Source of the DNA: a virus
Virus record (IMG/VR): IMGVR_UViG_3300047643_000074
Span: 1-21,898 of that record
Direction: 5' to 3' (one strand)
Length of the DNA stretch: 21,898 nt
Shown in pieces: positions 12,642-21,067 of the stretch. Positions within the stretch are counted from its first letter, which is position 1. Each line of letters starts with the position of its first letter. Made by a program: the position numbers and the translations under genes. Below the pieces are notes generated by a model, which had not been told where the DNA came from, did no database searches, and was given only the letters and a program-made list of their open reading frames with translations.

Positions 12642-12992
12642 ATGAAACTTTTGTTTATTATTGCATCCATTGCGGTTCTGTTTGTCCTCGGTTGTGCAAC
12701 TGTGAACACCTGGATCGGAAAAGATTTCGATCAAACAAAGACTAGCCAGATATTAAAAGACAAATCAAATAAAAACGACATAACCAAACTCTTTGGTGAG
12801 CCTTATACTAAGACACAAACGCCGGATAAAGAGATTTGGAAATATTTTTATCAACAAATAAAGACTTCGGCCCAGACAATTATAGTAACAACAGTTCAGA
12901 CAAATACTGAAATCAAAAGCCTTGAGGTTGTATTCGAAAATAATATTGTAAAAGATTATTCTTATACTTTTCAGCCATTTCAAAAAAAATAA
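12642..12992 (+). CDS. BamE/SmpA-like lipoprotein, 116 aa, in the lysogeny operon
   Basis: The N-terminus is a lipoprotein signal peptide (MKLLFIIASIAVLFVLGC) with the lipid-anchored Cys18. The mature part (ILKDKSNKNDITKLFGEPYT, then EIWKYFY, then IKSLEVVFENNIVKDYSY) follows the BamE/SmpA/OmlA pattern: helix, GxP turn, and a strand with N-x-V. It should be attached to the outer membrane. AAAGGAGGAG before the ATG is a strong ribosome site. Being 3 bases after the repressor, it would be made in the lysogen. A superinfection-exclusion or host-fitness role is inferred; an origin by capture of a host gene is likely. Confidence 0.8.
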   Translation: MKLLFIIASIAVLFVLGCATVNTWIGKDFDQTKTSQILKDKSNKNDITKLFGEPYTKTQTPDKEIWKYFYQQIKTSAQTIIVTTVQTNTEIKSLEVVFENNIVKDYSYTFQPFQKK

Positions 12993-13034
12993 CCTACCCT
13001 TTAATCCCCTCGTTAAGAGGGGGTATTTAGTAGG
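12993..13034. terminator. Nested hairpin after the lipoprotein gene, likely terminator
   Basis: CCCCTC (13006-13011) pairs with GAGGGG (13017-13022) around GTTAA, with an outer CCTAC/GTAGG pair (12993-12997 and 13030-13034). It lies directly at the end of the plus-strand operon. A following T-tract is weak (GTATTTAG). It may also be a host-type palindromic repeat. Confidence 0.5.
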
Positions 13035-13094
13035 TCTAGCAAGATGTCAAAGAGCACCGCTGATTAAGCTGATTTATAATCAACCCACCTCCGT

Positions 13095-13141
13095 CGAGGC
13101 GCGGCCTCGCCGCGACTGGCCTTCGCCCCTCCCGAGAGGGG
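13095..13141. repeat. Two GC-rich hairpins between convergent operons
   Basis: CGAGGC/GCCTCG with a GCG loop (13095-13109), then CCCCTC/GAGGGG with a CCGA loop (13126-13141). The second ends 10 bases before the stop of the baseplate-like gene and may stop leftward late transcription. The CCCCTC-GAGGGG type recurs at 13006 and near 21430. Confidence 0.6.
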
Positions 13142-13150
13142 AGTAAAACA

Positions 13151-14641
13151 TTAAGAGATATTCAAACAAGTTAAGACAGTTTCATTATTTGCGGCGCTGC
13201 GTTTAATTGTATGAATTAAAAAAGTGCCGCCGCCGTCTGTAAACTGTTTGCCGGGCAAAATATTCTGTAAGTAGCCGCCTGCCTTTAAGCCGCGCACTGT
13301 ATAATCCACCCACTTGCCTTTATCGTAATAACATTTTTTATAAGCTTGGGTTAATGCTTCATTAAACGCTGCGTAGTTTACTGCATCGGGGTTGGTGATG
13401 CTGTCAACCAGCAGGTCAAGGTCGTTAATAAAAAAGACCAGGTTTGTGGAATAGAGCTTTCCATCCGCGCTTATCTTATTGCCGTTTACGTAAACGAATG
13501 ATCCGCTGTCTATAGTGCAGCCGGTAAGGCTGTTTGATGTTTTGCCCGTATATGTAAACTGCTGCGTGCCTGTATTGTTAATTATCGAAAGAGTCCCTGC
13601 GTACCCGAACAGTGAAGTATCGTCAACGTTGATTGTAATAGGGGATGTGGATAAAGTTGCGCCCCCTACGGCGGTCATAAAAAACTTTTTGGAAATATTT
13701 GTATGGTAAAAATCCAGGGTTAAATCATCGCCGTAATGCTCTCCGTTTGCAAATGAGTAATCCATGCCTATATCGCTGCCGTTGGGCACTGCGGGCATGT
13801 TTTTAAGCGTGGCTGAAATAGAATGCATTAAATATTTGGAAGCAGGAGCGCGCTTCTTTACAGGCGGCAAGGTAATGGCCGAGCCGCTGTCCTTCTCAAT
13901 TATCTTTAATTGGAAATTTGTACCGTCATAAATAACCGAAGGGAAAAAGAAAAAATCACGCGCCAGTATGCCAAGCATGTTAAAACTGCTGTTAAGGCTT
14001 GCGGGGTAAGCGTTCTCCCAAACATCACCGCCGTTAGTAAGCCACTGGATATTAAATATCAGGTCTTTTAATTTATACGAATTGGTAAGGCGGTTATAAA
14101 GCCTTTCACATTCATAATTAATTGTTGTGCCAACACCCAGCATTGCGCAGAAGCCCTGGAATATTTTATCAAGGTAATAGAAATTAACATCCGAATAAAT
14201 CGAGCTGAAATGAGTGAATACATAACTCTTCAAATCCGGAAGAGTTATATACTGCGCTGTGCTTAGTATGCCGTTTGCAGTAAAGTTTATATTGCTGAAA
14301 TGCAAATCAGAAGAGGGATCAACATCAGTATCGGGCACGATTGTATTAAAATCAATATCGCCGAAAAAATAACATTCGTTATCTATAAGCACAGCGGCCT
14401 GCAGGGCTTTTGTATTAAGCAGGGCGCCTAAAACATAATTGCTTTTATTCCTCAGTTTGAAGTCGCAGCTTCCTATGCGCAGTTCGCCCAAGCTTAAATC
14501 AAACCCGTCTTCAACATCGCCTATGCCGTCTTTAACAATAATATTTGGTGTTGTTTCCGCGCCGCTTAAGGCGGCGTCAAAAAATTTTACAACCACCGCG
14601 CCTGCAGGTATATTTATCGTGGGATGCGTATATACTTTCAT
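13151..14641 (-). CDS. Putative phage tail/baseplate protein, 496 aa
   Basis: I cannot assign a family firmly. It is beta-rich and aromatic with no signal peptide. Residues 335-385 contain a small repeat-like domain common in phage tail proteins (GTLSIINNTGTQQFTYTGKT, then SNSLTGCTIDSG). The end (GKQFTDGGGTFLIHTIKR, then NETVLTCLNIS) resembles the closing strands of baseplate-hub domains. It starts on an ATGA overlap with the gpG-like gene. A baseplate-hub or tail-tip role is therefore the best guess. It is the last gene of the leftward late block, followed by hairpins. Confidence 0.5.
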   Translation of the reverse strand: MKVYTHPTINIPAGAVVVKFFDAALSGAETTPNIIVKDGIGDVEDGFDLSLGELRIGSCDFKLRNKSNYVLGALLNTKALQAAVLIDNECYFFGDIDFNTIVPDTDVDPSSDLHFSNINFTANGILSTAQYITLPDLKSYVFTHFSSIYSDVNFYYLDKIFQGFCAMLGVGTTINYECERLYNRLTNSYKLKDLIFNIQWLTNGGDVWENAYPASLNSSFNMLGILARDFFFFPSVIYDGTNFQLKIIEKDSGSAITLPPVKKRAPASKYLMHSISATLKNMPAVPNGSDIGMDYSFANGEHYGDDLTLDFYHTNISKKFFMTAVGGATLSTSPITINVDDTSLFGYAGTLSIINNTGTQQFTYTGKTSNSLTGCTIDSGSFVYVNGNKISADGKLYSTNLVFFINDLDLLVDSITNPDAVNYAAFNEALTQAYKKCYYDKGKWVDYTVRGLKAGGYLQNILPGKQFTDGGGTFLIHTIKRSAANNETVLTCLNIS

Positions 14642-15180
14642 TCCATGCCCGCCAGTGAGTTTAATTCATCATCGGTTAAATAAAGCCAGCGCCTTATAAC
14701 TTTGGATCTGCCTGCGCCCTGGTGATGCCACTGTGCAAGCTGGTCGTTGCGCGCGCCGTCATGCCCGATTGTTAGTTCGCCGGTTACAGGATTTGCATCC
14801 AGAACTTTTAAGCTTCGCATCATTTCTCCCGTCCAGCGCATATCAACTTTTGTACTTGGCTTGCCGCTTTGCGCTCTAAGCCATTCGTAACCTTTTTTTA
14901 TAACCACCCATTTCTTACCGGCTTTGGTTGTAAATATCTGCGTTTCTGTTTCCGGATCATATTTATCTTTTAGTATCTTTAATAAAACATCTTTCTTCTG
15001 TATTGCGCCTATAGGCATGGCAAACGGCTTTGTGCTGTATTTGTCAGTGCCGGATGTTGATCCGTTTTCAAATATGCCGTCTGCAACGCGCTGCTTAATT
15101 ATTGCAATAGCATGCGCGCCTACCCGAAGGAGTAAGGAGTGGCCGATAATTTCGCGCAATATGTCTTCGTTAGTTCCCAT
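14638..15180 (-). CDS. gpG-like virion morphogenesis protein
   Basis: Fits the phage virion morphogenesis (Mu gpG) family, implicated in tail completion or head-tail joining. Typical elements are the MRWTGEMMRSLKV motif (about residues 118-130) and the C-terminal LAQWHHQGAGRSKVIRRWLY block followed by LTDDE, where family members have H-N/Q-x-G-x-G-R-x-x-R-x-x-L. I start at the ATG at 15180 (MGTNED, 180 residues). A GTG at 15189 lies inside a hairpin and lacks a ribosome site. The end overlaps the baseplate-like gene by ATGA. Confidence 0.8.
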   Translation of the reverse strand: MGTNEDILREIIGHSLLLRVGAHAIAIIKQRVADGIFENGSTSGTDKYSTKPFAMPIGAIQKKDVLLKILKDKYDPETETQIFTTKAGKKWVVIKKGYEWLRAQSGKPSTKVDMRWTGEMMRSLKVLDANPVTGELTIGHDGARNDQLAQWHHQGAGRSKVIRRWLYLTDDELNSLAGME

Positions 15181-15185
15181 AACAG

Positions 15186-15205
15186 GCACAGGTTGAAACC
15201 TGTGC
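15186..15205. repeat. Hairpin between portal and gpG genes
   Basis: GCACAGGTT (15186-15194) pairs with AACCTGTGC (15197-15205) around two bases. It touches the portal stop codon. I recall the same CACAGGTT/AACCTGTG word as a dispersed palindrome in other environmental genomes, so it may be a REP-like element. Confidence 0.7.
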
Positions 15206-16617
15206 TACAGCCCTCCAAACGGATTTTTATTGCCGCCGAAACTTGGAGCCTGATCTTCAGGGCCTACGGTTCCGAAATAATCATCCGCCCACTCGCTGCT
15301 GAACTGCTTGCCGCTGCTTGCAAGATCGCGCACTACGGCGGCCATGCCCTGCAGGTCTTTATACTCTTCGGTTATAAATTCAAATTCCGGGTAAGCATTG
15401 TTAGCCGGCATTCCATAATTATAGAAGTAATCTTTATCAACAACTTTATCAACGCGCGGTTTAATATCGCCGCAGTCAGTCCAGATTTTATCTTTCTCGC
15501 TGTCCTGGTGAACAGTTGCAGCCGCTTTACTGCCTACGCCTTTGCCTATTTGCGTGGTAAGATTCTGGCCTAGCATTAATATGCTTTGCTTAGTTTCAAT
15601 ATAGTCTGCAAATGTTTGATATGGATTATTATTGCTGTTGCCGCCTTTTGATTCAACAAATTCAATCATAGTTGTAGTATCAATTACAGCGCTTGCATCT
15701 GTGCCCAGATTCTGCACTGCTGTTTTAAGAGTATTTATTGCGGCATCGGAAGAAAGCAGTGGATCAAACTTTCCAACCCTCAGAGGCATACCGAACAGCT
15801 CGTTAAACTTTGCCCAGTCAAGAAGGTTATAGTATTTAAGCAGGGTTAAATAAAGAGCGGGACGAATGAGGCCGCCGATATAGTCGGAGATTAATCCTTC
15901 AAAGGGATTGTTCATCATTGTAATTACCTGGTCTTCGTTAATAGGCAGATACATAATGCCCGCGTTGTTATTAAGGTAGCGCGCAACGCTATACTGATCC
16001 ACATTCGTAACAAGCGGACTGTTATCCTGCCCGATCGTCATAAAATATTCATAGTTCGTGCGGTCAACTATTAGTTGAAGCTTTTTATCTTTCTTTGAAA
16101 AATGTATGTAATCTATTGATTCAAAGTTCGGCATGTACTGATTATTGGAATCAAGCATCCAGTGAAGCTGCGATACCGAATGCCCGAAGATAATTCCGTT
16201 ATCCATGCATTTAAGAAAATCTTTGAAGTTGCTTTTTACAAGCCGGTTGTTTATTTCATCTGCGCGTTTCTGTTCAACAGGATCCTCCGCGTTTATATCA
16301 GCCGGTTTAACGCGCCACTCAAAACCCATTATTGCATCCTTGCGTTTCTGCAGTACGCCTGCAAGGTGCATGTCAGCAATCGGAAGCTTGCGGAGTATAT
16401 CAAACATCGGGCGCGGATCGCCGAGTATAGTTATAACTGCCTGCTTAAGCTGCAAGGGTGTAGGCAGCAGTGCAACCCGTAAAGGCGCGTAAGTGTAATC
16501 CTTCTGTTCAATCTTAACTGATGCCGGGGGCACCGCTGATTTACCTGATTTATTTGATTCCGCTGATTGCTTGCCGAATTTAAGGTGAAAATTTCCAGTG
16601 CTGATTTCGAAACTCAT
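15205..16617 (-). CDS. gp29-like portal protein (DUF935)
   Basis: Portal of Mu-like phages: a ring at one capsid vertex through which DNA enters and leaves. The 470-residue protein has the family signatures KRKDAIMGFEWRVKPA (91-106), DNGIIFGHSVSQLHW (139-153), LDWAKFNELFGMPLRVGKFD (256-275) and ETKQSILMLGQNLTTQIG (331-348). AAGGAAT about 7 bases before the ATG supports the start. It follows the lysozyme gene and precedes the gpG-like gene; in Mu, F would lie between portal and G, but here F is about 12 kb away. Confidence 0.9.
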   Translation of the reverse strand: MSFEISTGNFHLKFGKQSAESNKSGKSAVPPASVKIEQKDYTYAPLRVALLPTPLQLKQAVITILGDPRPMFDILRKLPIADMHLAGVLQKRKDAIMGFEWRVKPADINAEDPVEQKRADEINNRLVKSNFKDFLKCMDNGIIFGHSVSQLHWMLDSNNQYMPNFESIDYIHFSKKDKKLQLIVDRTNYEYFMTIGQDNSPLVTNVDQYSVARYLNNNAGIMYLPINEDQVITMMNNPFEGLISDYIGGLIRPALYLTLLKYYNLLDWAKFNELFGMPLRVGKFDPLLSSDAAINTLKTAVQNLGTDASAVIDTTTMIEFVESKGGNSNNNPYQTFADYIETKQSILMLGQNLTTQIGKGVGSKAAATVHQDSEKDKIWTDCGDIKPRVDKVVDKDYFYNYGMPANNAYPEFEFITEEYKDLQGMAAVVRDLASSGKQFSSEWADDYFGTVGPEDQAPSFGGNKNPFGGL

Positions 16618-16638
16618 TTTTTTTATTCCTTGTATTTA

Positions 16639-16671
16639 ACTTTGAACTTTGGCCTTTGCACTTTGAACTTT
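16639..16671. repeat. Two copies of a 12-bp word (ACTTTGAACTTT)
   Basis: Exact copies at 16639-16650 and 16660-16671, 21 bases apart, between portal and lysozyme genes; the second reaches into the lysozyme stop codon. Similar AAAGTTCAAAG strings are, from memory, common dispersed repeats in Bacteroidota-group genomes. Confidence 0.65.
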
Positions 16672-17437
16672 ACAACTCAGGTTTAGGAGGTAACGGAACA
16701 AAATTCATTGTGAAAGTTTCCTGCATTTCAAAGGGCAATGTGGTAAGCGGTACCGGGTTAACATCCCTCAATTCAATTACGAAGCTTTCTTTCTTCTCAC
16801 AGGCGGTTAAAATTAAATTGCCTTCTGCATCCCGGCGTTCATTCAGGTTTTTGCTTTTATGCCTGATTGCTTTTATATCATTACCCAAAGCTTCATAGTC
16901 GCCTGTTTGTATCCTTGCCTTTGCAACATAAACAGTTCTTCCGGTGCCGTAGTTATAAGCCAGATCCAGCAGTGATGTATGAACTGCTTTTTTTATCCAG
17001 TCAAACGGGATGGAAAGTAATTCAGGTATATGAAGTATTAAATATTGCCAGTAATCATCACCTGAGTAGTTTGAAAAAATATTCTGTGCGGCAATATCGG
17101 GTACCAGCACTTTATTCTTAAAACATCTTTCGTTGTTATTAATCCATTCGGCAGCATCTAATTTCTTTAAGCCGATTGAAGTTTTTAATAATGATAAAAG
17201 TATATCATTCAAAAAATAATTATCTCTATAAAAGCAAAGAACCTGAGCAATCATATTCTTATCGCCGTTGCCTAAGTCAACACCGGGATCAATAGTAATG
17301 CCGCTGCTGCTTATTGGATTAGTCCTGCTATCCGGATAGTAAACAGAGCTCTTATAATATTTGGCGCCGCTGCCCTCTTCGTTAAGTATAAATGCGGCTG
17401 AACCCTTGAAGCCGAGTGATTCTAATTTTGTACTCAT
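16670..17437 (-). CDS. Phage lysozyme, pesticin/GH24-like
   Basis: Probable peptidoglycan hydrolase for host lysis. The N-terminus shows the T4-lysozyme/pesticin pattern: catalytic Glu20 or Glu21 in FILNEEGSG, then SSGITIDPGVDLG (residues 44-56), which corresponds to the family G-x-T-x-G-x-D-L-G strand. LLDLAYNYGTG and NERRDAEGNLIL further on are usual for the fold. It has no signal peptide or membrane helix, so release would need a holin, and none is adjacent. A C-terminal tail of about 35 residues (DVNPVPLTTLPFEMQE) is extra. A virion-associated wall-opening enzyme is an alternative. AAAGGA lies 9-10 bases upstream. Confidence 0.75.
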   Translation of the reverse strand: MSTKLESLGFKGSAAFILNEEGSGAKYYKSSVYYPDSRTNPISSSGITIDPGVDLGNGDKNMIAQVLCFYRDNYFLNDILLSLLKTSIGLKKLDAAEWINNNERCFKNKVLVPDIAAQNIFSNYSGDDYWQYLILHIPELLSIPFDWIKKAVHTSLLDLAYNYGTGRTVYVAKARIQTGDYEALGNDIKAIRHKSKNLNERRDAEGNLILTACEKKESFVIELRDVNPVPLTTLPFEMQETFTMNFVPLPPKPEL

Positions 17438-17464
17438 TAAAACTTATCCTTTGTAATTTAATCG

Positions 17465-17514
17465 ACCTCACCCGGCTAAAGCCACCCTCTCCTTACTAAG
17501 GAGAGAGGTGAGGT
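17465..17514. repeat. Nested palindrome between terminase and lysozyme genes
   Basis: Outer arms ACCTCACC (17465-17472) and GGTGAGGT (17507-17514) enclose a perfect inner stem CTCTCCTT/AAGGAGAG (17487-17494 and 17498-17505). The layout resembles REP/BIME-type mobile palindromes. The right arm ends at the terminase stop codon. Confidence 0.75.
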
Positions 17515-19094
17515 TAAAATGAATTCCTGTTAACTCTTGTTTTGCCGAGCGATTCATAAGCTTCATGGCTGTCCATGTCGTTTATGTATTTGCCCGCAAA
17601 CATTCTGAATACTTCCCGGTATGCTGAGCCAAGTGCATCGGCGTAATCCAAATAAGGATAATCCGGAAAGCCGGTTAAGTGCGATTGCGCTTCTATGCCT
17701 TCTTTGCTTTTCAAAAAATCTTCATGGAATAAAATATCGCCTACTTCATAAGGCACTGTTAATTTTCTAATTCGCTCCGGCTTTGGGCCGCTGCCTTTAA
17801 CAGTTATCGGCCTTATAGGCAGGGGAGGTTTATCTTTTACAGTCGGGTATAATTTCCGGAACAATAAAAACTGGCTCTGGTGGAAATCTTCTTCCCATCC
17901 GATAAAGCGAATATGCTTTTCATACCTGTTATAAAGTTTATACATGCCTATAAAGTAAGGTTCCCAGTCGCACTGCCTTACAAAACAATCAGGCGCATAA
18001 AATTTAGATGTGGTAACTGAGAATAATAAAATACCGATCGCCTTAAAGCATGTCTTAGTTCCGCCTGCAGGATCGCACATCATTATACCAAGCGCATCAT
18101 CCGGCAATTTGGAATATGAGCGCCAGTTTGCAAGCTTAAATTCCAAACCGCTCGGCACTACCGGGCATTGCATATAGTTGCCCAGCCAGGTCATCATGCC
18201 GACGCCGAAGAATAATCTCATCTCCTCTTCAGTATCAAACTTATAAGCCTCATGCCAGAGAGGACGATTTTTCTTCCTGTCCCATGCCGGGAATAAATGA
18301 ATAATAAATGCGGGAAACTTTTCTTTGCGCTCGGTCGGCTCCATATCAATAATGATATTCATGGCCATAGTCTTACGCGCATTATTGCCGAACCATATTA
18401 TAGGGGCATCATTGCTTAAGCGCGGGATGATATCGTTATTTATAAACTCCAACTTATCCCTGCTGATTTCTACGTTGCCGCTCTTACGGTAACTTTCAAG
18501 ATCGTCTATATCGCAGAAGTCGGGCCTGAACCATTCGCGCACGCGGCCTGTCGGCGGAACGCCGTAAGCGAATGCTTCGAACCAGGTGCCGTATTTATTA
18601 AATTTTGTAGGCGCAACTTTGAAGGCTCCGGTTTCCCAGTGGCCTGCAGTTCTTAAATTGCCGTATAAAAATATCAGGCGCGGGTTATTTTCAAATTCAA
18701 GCTTAATGGATTCGCAGTCGATTAAACTTAAGTCCATCGTTTCGGTAATTTTAATTATATAATGCCTGTGCCCGTATAGAGCGCACCATATTTTATAGAG
18801 CCGCATAATAATTGTTTTACCGTGCTCAGGCGGGCCTGCAAAAACATGCACTAACCTTTTCTTCTCATCGGAACATTCTTTTATTTCGCGGTGCAAATCG
18901 CTGAAAGGCTTGCTGCAGTATTCGGGAAAAACTTTCTTGCAGAAATACCAGAAATCTTTACCGGCCTTTTTAATAACCCTAGCACGCTCGGTTTCGGTAA
19001 TATCAAGCACCAAATCCTTAAGCTGCTCGCGCCTGTCGTCAAGCTCCTGCTCACGTTTTTTTAATTGTTCGATTATGTTGGAAAAATCGCTCAT
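17514..19094 (-). CDS. Large terminase subunit, Mu gp28-like
   Basis: Motor that packages DNA and cuts it after a headful. ATPase motifs: Walker A GPPEHGKT (residues 87-94), Walker B-like RPDFCDIDDLE (190-200), and a GRVREWFRP coupling segment. The nuclease domain has candidate acidic residues Asp341 (MMCDPAGG), Glu401/402 (GWEEDF) and Asp483/Asp486 (LDYADALGSAYRE). At 526 residues the length is near Mu gp28. A coiled-coil N-terminus (EQLKKREQELDDRREQLKDL) may contact the small subunit. It follows the small-terminase candidate after 87 bases; its own ribosome site is weak. Confidence 0.9.
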   Translation of the reverse strand: MSDFSNIIEQLKKREQELDDRREQLKDLVLDITETERARVIKKAGKDFWYFCKKVFPEYCSKPFSDLHREIKECSDEKKRLVHVFAGPPEHGKTIIMRLYKIWCALYGHRHYIIKITETMDLSLIDCESIKLEFENNPRLIFLYGNLRTAGHWETGAFKVAPTKFNKYGTWFEAFAYGVPPTGRVREWFRPDFCDIDDLESYRKSGNVEISRDKLEFINNDIIPRLSNDAPIIWFGNNARKTMAMNIIIDMEPTERKEKFPAFIIHLFPAWDRKKNRPLWHEAYKFDTEEEMRLFFGVGMMTWLGNYMQCPVVPSGLEFKLANWRSYSKLPDDALGIMMCDPAGGTKTCFKAIGILLFSVTTSKFYAPDCFVRQCDWEPYFIGMYKLYNRYEKHIRFIGWEEDFHQSQFLLFRKLYPTVKDKPPLPIRPITVKGSGPKPERIRKLTVPYEVGDILFHEDFLKSKEGIEAQSHLTGFPDYPYLDYADALGSAYREVFRMFAGKYINDMDSHEAYESLGKTRVNRNSF

Positions 19095-19181
19095 TCTTGT
19101 TTCAGCGTCCGTTTCTTAGTGTAAGGTTATTAAAATCAATTTCACCACCGTTTCACCGCCTTAGAATTGAAAATTTAGGCA

Positions 19182-20027
19182 TTACTGTTTGCTTCCGGCA
19201 ATTTTAGAATATTCTTCCCTGATCACCTTAATTTTAGAAGTCTCATCAAGCTCAGGTGCATAACGTTCTATAATTGCATAGACAAGTTTCAAATCCAATT
19301 GCCGTTCAGGATTATTTATTTTTGTTGCGCGCATAAGCCTGGTAAGTTCGGTAATATTTCTTTTCTCGCATAGGTCATGCTTCAGGTAGTTAAGCCGTAC
19401 CAACATTAATTGTTCGTCTGATATTGCTTTGAAATCCGGATCTATCTTTGCCATTTCGGAAATCTGTAAGCAGTAGGAAAGAATAACCTGTATGTCGTTT
19501 ATCTGCCTTACGGGAATCGGGATAATTATTTTTTCTCCCTTTGCCGATTCCACCTGCACATTAAATGCGCCGTGCATTTCCGCATCAACAATTGCAATAT
19601 CAAGTTTGAAGATATCTTTAATCAAATCTTTAAGCTGGTCCAACTGAGGCGCATTGCGGATAGCTTTGAACTTATCCACGTTCTTATATTCTTTAGCAAG
19701 TTGATTACCCTGGTGCTCGCTTATTCCCAGTTTATTGGTTGCTTCATCAACGCTGGCGCCAAGCGCAAGCTCTGCAAAAAATTCTAACTTGGTTTTTGCT
19801 TCAATATCTTTTTTCGGTATGCCTGCGTCATTCCTTTTTTTGCGGCCCACGCCCTGGCCGTTCTTAAATTTATCAACCCGGTATTTTAATGTTGAAAGTG
19901 AAATGCCAAGTTCTTTAGCAAGCTTTTCTTTTTTAATAACATTGCCGCGCCCAAGAGAAATGAATTCAAGGATTGATTCCTTCTCCATGCGTTCTTCAAA
20001 TTTATTCGGTGTTACCTGCGGCTTCAT
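19182..20027 (-). CDS. Small terminase candidate, two HTH motifs, 281 aa
   Basis: The N-terminus has an HTH (KKEKLAKELGISLSTLKYRV, residues 32-51) followed by a basic linker (GQGVGRKKRND) and a second HTH-like segment (EATNKLGISEHQGNQLAKEY). The C-terminal half is helical. Position directly before the large terminase and DNA-binding character suggest the small terminase subunit, which selects phage DNA for packaging. It is longer than Mu gp27-type proteins, and I see no firm family match. AAAGGATATAA before the ATG supports the start. Confidence 0.55.
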   Translation of the reverse strand: MKPQVTPNKFEERMEKESILEFISLGRGNVIKKEKLAKELGISLSTLKYRVDKFKNGQGVGRKKRNDAGIPKKDIEAKTKLEFFAELALGASVDEATNKLGISEHQGNQLAKEYKNVDKFKAIRNAPQLDQLKDLIKDIFKLDIAIVDAEMHGAFNVQVESAKGEKIIIPIPVRQINDIQVILSYCLQISEMAKIDPDFKAISDEQLMLVRLNYLKHDLCEKRNITELTRLMRATKINNPERQLDLKLVYAIIERYAPELDETSKIKVIREEYSKIAGSKQ

Positions 20028-20036
20028 TTATATCCT

Positions 20037-20465
20037 TTATACTTGTATGTTAAAAAAGAAATCGCATGAGATTACTGTTAAACTTGCACTGCGGTCATGC
20101 CACTCAATCCTTTTAAGTTCCCACCTGTAATATTTACGGTTGCCGTTCATGCTAACTTCCATTTCCGTATCGCTTACTTTATCAATGGTCTTTGCAACAA
20201 GCCGTAACACTATATCCTCGCCTTCTATCTGCGTTTTATTAAAAGCGGAAATTATAAAGCATGTTGCAATAAGCGGTATCTTCTTTGAATATTCTCCGGG
20301 ATCGCCGGTTAATGAATCGGGTACATCAAAATCAGGCATAACAATACAACCGTTTTTCTTAACGGTATTTATTTTTCCTACTTCGCCACGAAAGACCGAC
20401 TTGTCTTCAAAGCAATCGACTGTTTTAATAGCATCAATAAGATCTGTTAACGCTTGTACGAACAT
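20037..20465 (-). CDS. Possible gp37-like tail-terminator protein, 142 aa
   Basis: The layout resembles DUF1834/Mu gp37-type proteins: an N-terminal helix (MFVQALTDLIDAIKTV), a mixed centre with MPDFDVPDSLTGDPGEYSKK and C-terminal beta strands (RKYYRWELKRIEWHDRSASL). The gp36-like protein three genes upstream makes this plausible, because gp36 and gp37 are neighbours in Mu. Similarity is weak, so a general morphogenesis protein is the safe call. No clear ribosome site is seen. Confidence 0.4.
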   Translation of the reverse strand: MFVQALTDLIDAIKTVDCFEDKSVFRGEVGKINTVKKNGCIVMPDFDVPDSLTGDPGEYSKKIPLIATCFIISAFNKTQIEGEDIVLRLVAKTIDKVSDTEMEVSMNGNRKYYRWELKRIEWHDRSASLTVISCDFFFNIQV

Positions 20466-20536
20466 TTTGATTTTTATTTTGTTAGAAAATATCTCCGGTT
20501 ATGAACCTGTAGGACTGGATCCTGATATTTTATTAT

Positions 20537-20566
20537 TGTAGGAATTTGATTAATCAAATTCCTACA
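20537..20566. repeat. Perfect 30-bp palindrome
   Basis: The left half begins TGTAGGAATTTGATT and the right half is its exact reverse complement; the centre is between 20551 and 20552. It lies in the 122-base spacer after the secreted-protein gene and has no U-tract of note. It could end or stabilise the upstream transcript, or be a host-type REP element. Confidence 0.85.
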
Positions 20567-20587
20567 TCTACATCAATTAAATAATAT

Positions 20588-21067
20588 TTATTCTTTCTTA
20601 ACGTTATAAAGGTTATAGCGTATATAAGATGTCCCATGTACTCCTTTAACGTTCACGCTCATCCATCTGTAATAAGGATATTTTAAATTATTCGCATCTA
20701 TATAAATTCTTTTATTGGTATAGGTGGAATCGCTTGATATTACAGTATCTACATTGGCAAATAAGGTAGTCTTATAAAAACTGCCCTGTAAATAATTAAC
20801 CGCCTTTAAGCTTGCTGAAGAAGCGGCCACCTCCAAAGACCAGGGACAGCTTATCCAATCTGCATTATTATATGTTGCAAGATGAAAAGCCGTTGAAAAT
20901 GTAGTATCAGAGGAATCAACCGCTACGGTTGTTGTATGATAATAATCCATTTTGTCAACCGTCTGTGTCCAGGCGGGCTCCGATGCCGCCGATTGGGCAA
21001 TTGCCTGCCCTCCGAATATGATCAATGCAAGAAAGGTAAATAGCATAATAAAAAACTTACCTGACAT
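20588..21067 (-). CDS. Secreted protein of unknown function, 159 aa, in the late block
   Basis: The start at 21067 is chosen because AGGAG lies 7 bases before this ATG; the frame is open further upstream without support. The N-terminus is a Sec signal peptide (Lys4, then FFIMLFTFLALIIFGG) with a likely cut after AIA (AIA-QSA). The mature part of about 135 residues is rich in Ser, Thr, Tyr and Asp, probably all-beta, with repeated DSSDT/SSDSTYT strings and two cysteine-free halves. I know no family. An exported protein among morphogenesis genes is unexpected; a cell-surface moron or periplasmic lysis helper are possible. Confidence 0.65.
   Translation of the reverse strand: MSGKFFIMLFTFLALIIFGGQAIAQSAASEPAWTQTVDKMDYYHTTTVAVDSSDTTFSTAFHLATYNNADWISCPWSLEVAASSASLKAVNYLQGSFYKTTLFANVDTVISSDSTYTNKRIYIDANNLKYPYYRWMSVNVKGVHGTSYIRYNLYNVKKE

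Noticed and set aside
15139-15573. Plus-strand open frame of 144 codons opposite the portal and gpG genes
   Set aside because: It is antisense to two recognised genes, and its protein has no coherent motif.
20140-20541. Plus-strand open frame of 133 codons opposite the gp37-like gene
   Set aside because: It is a mirror of the minus-strand gene with low-complexity Ser/Ile content and no start signal.
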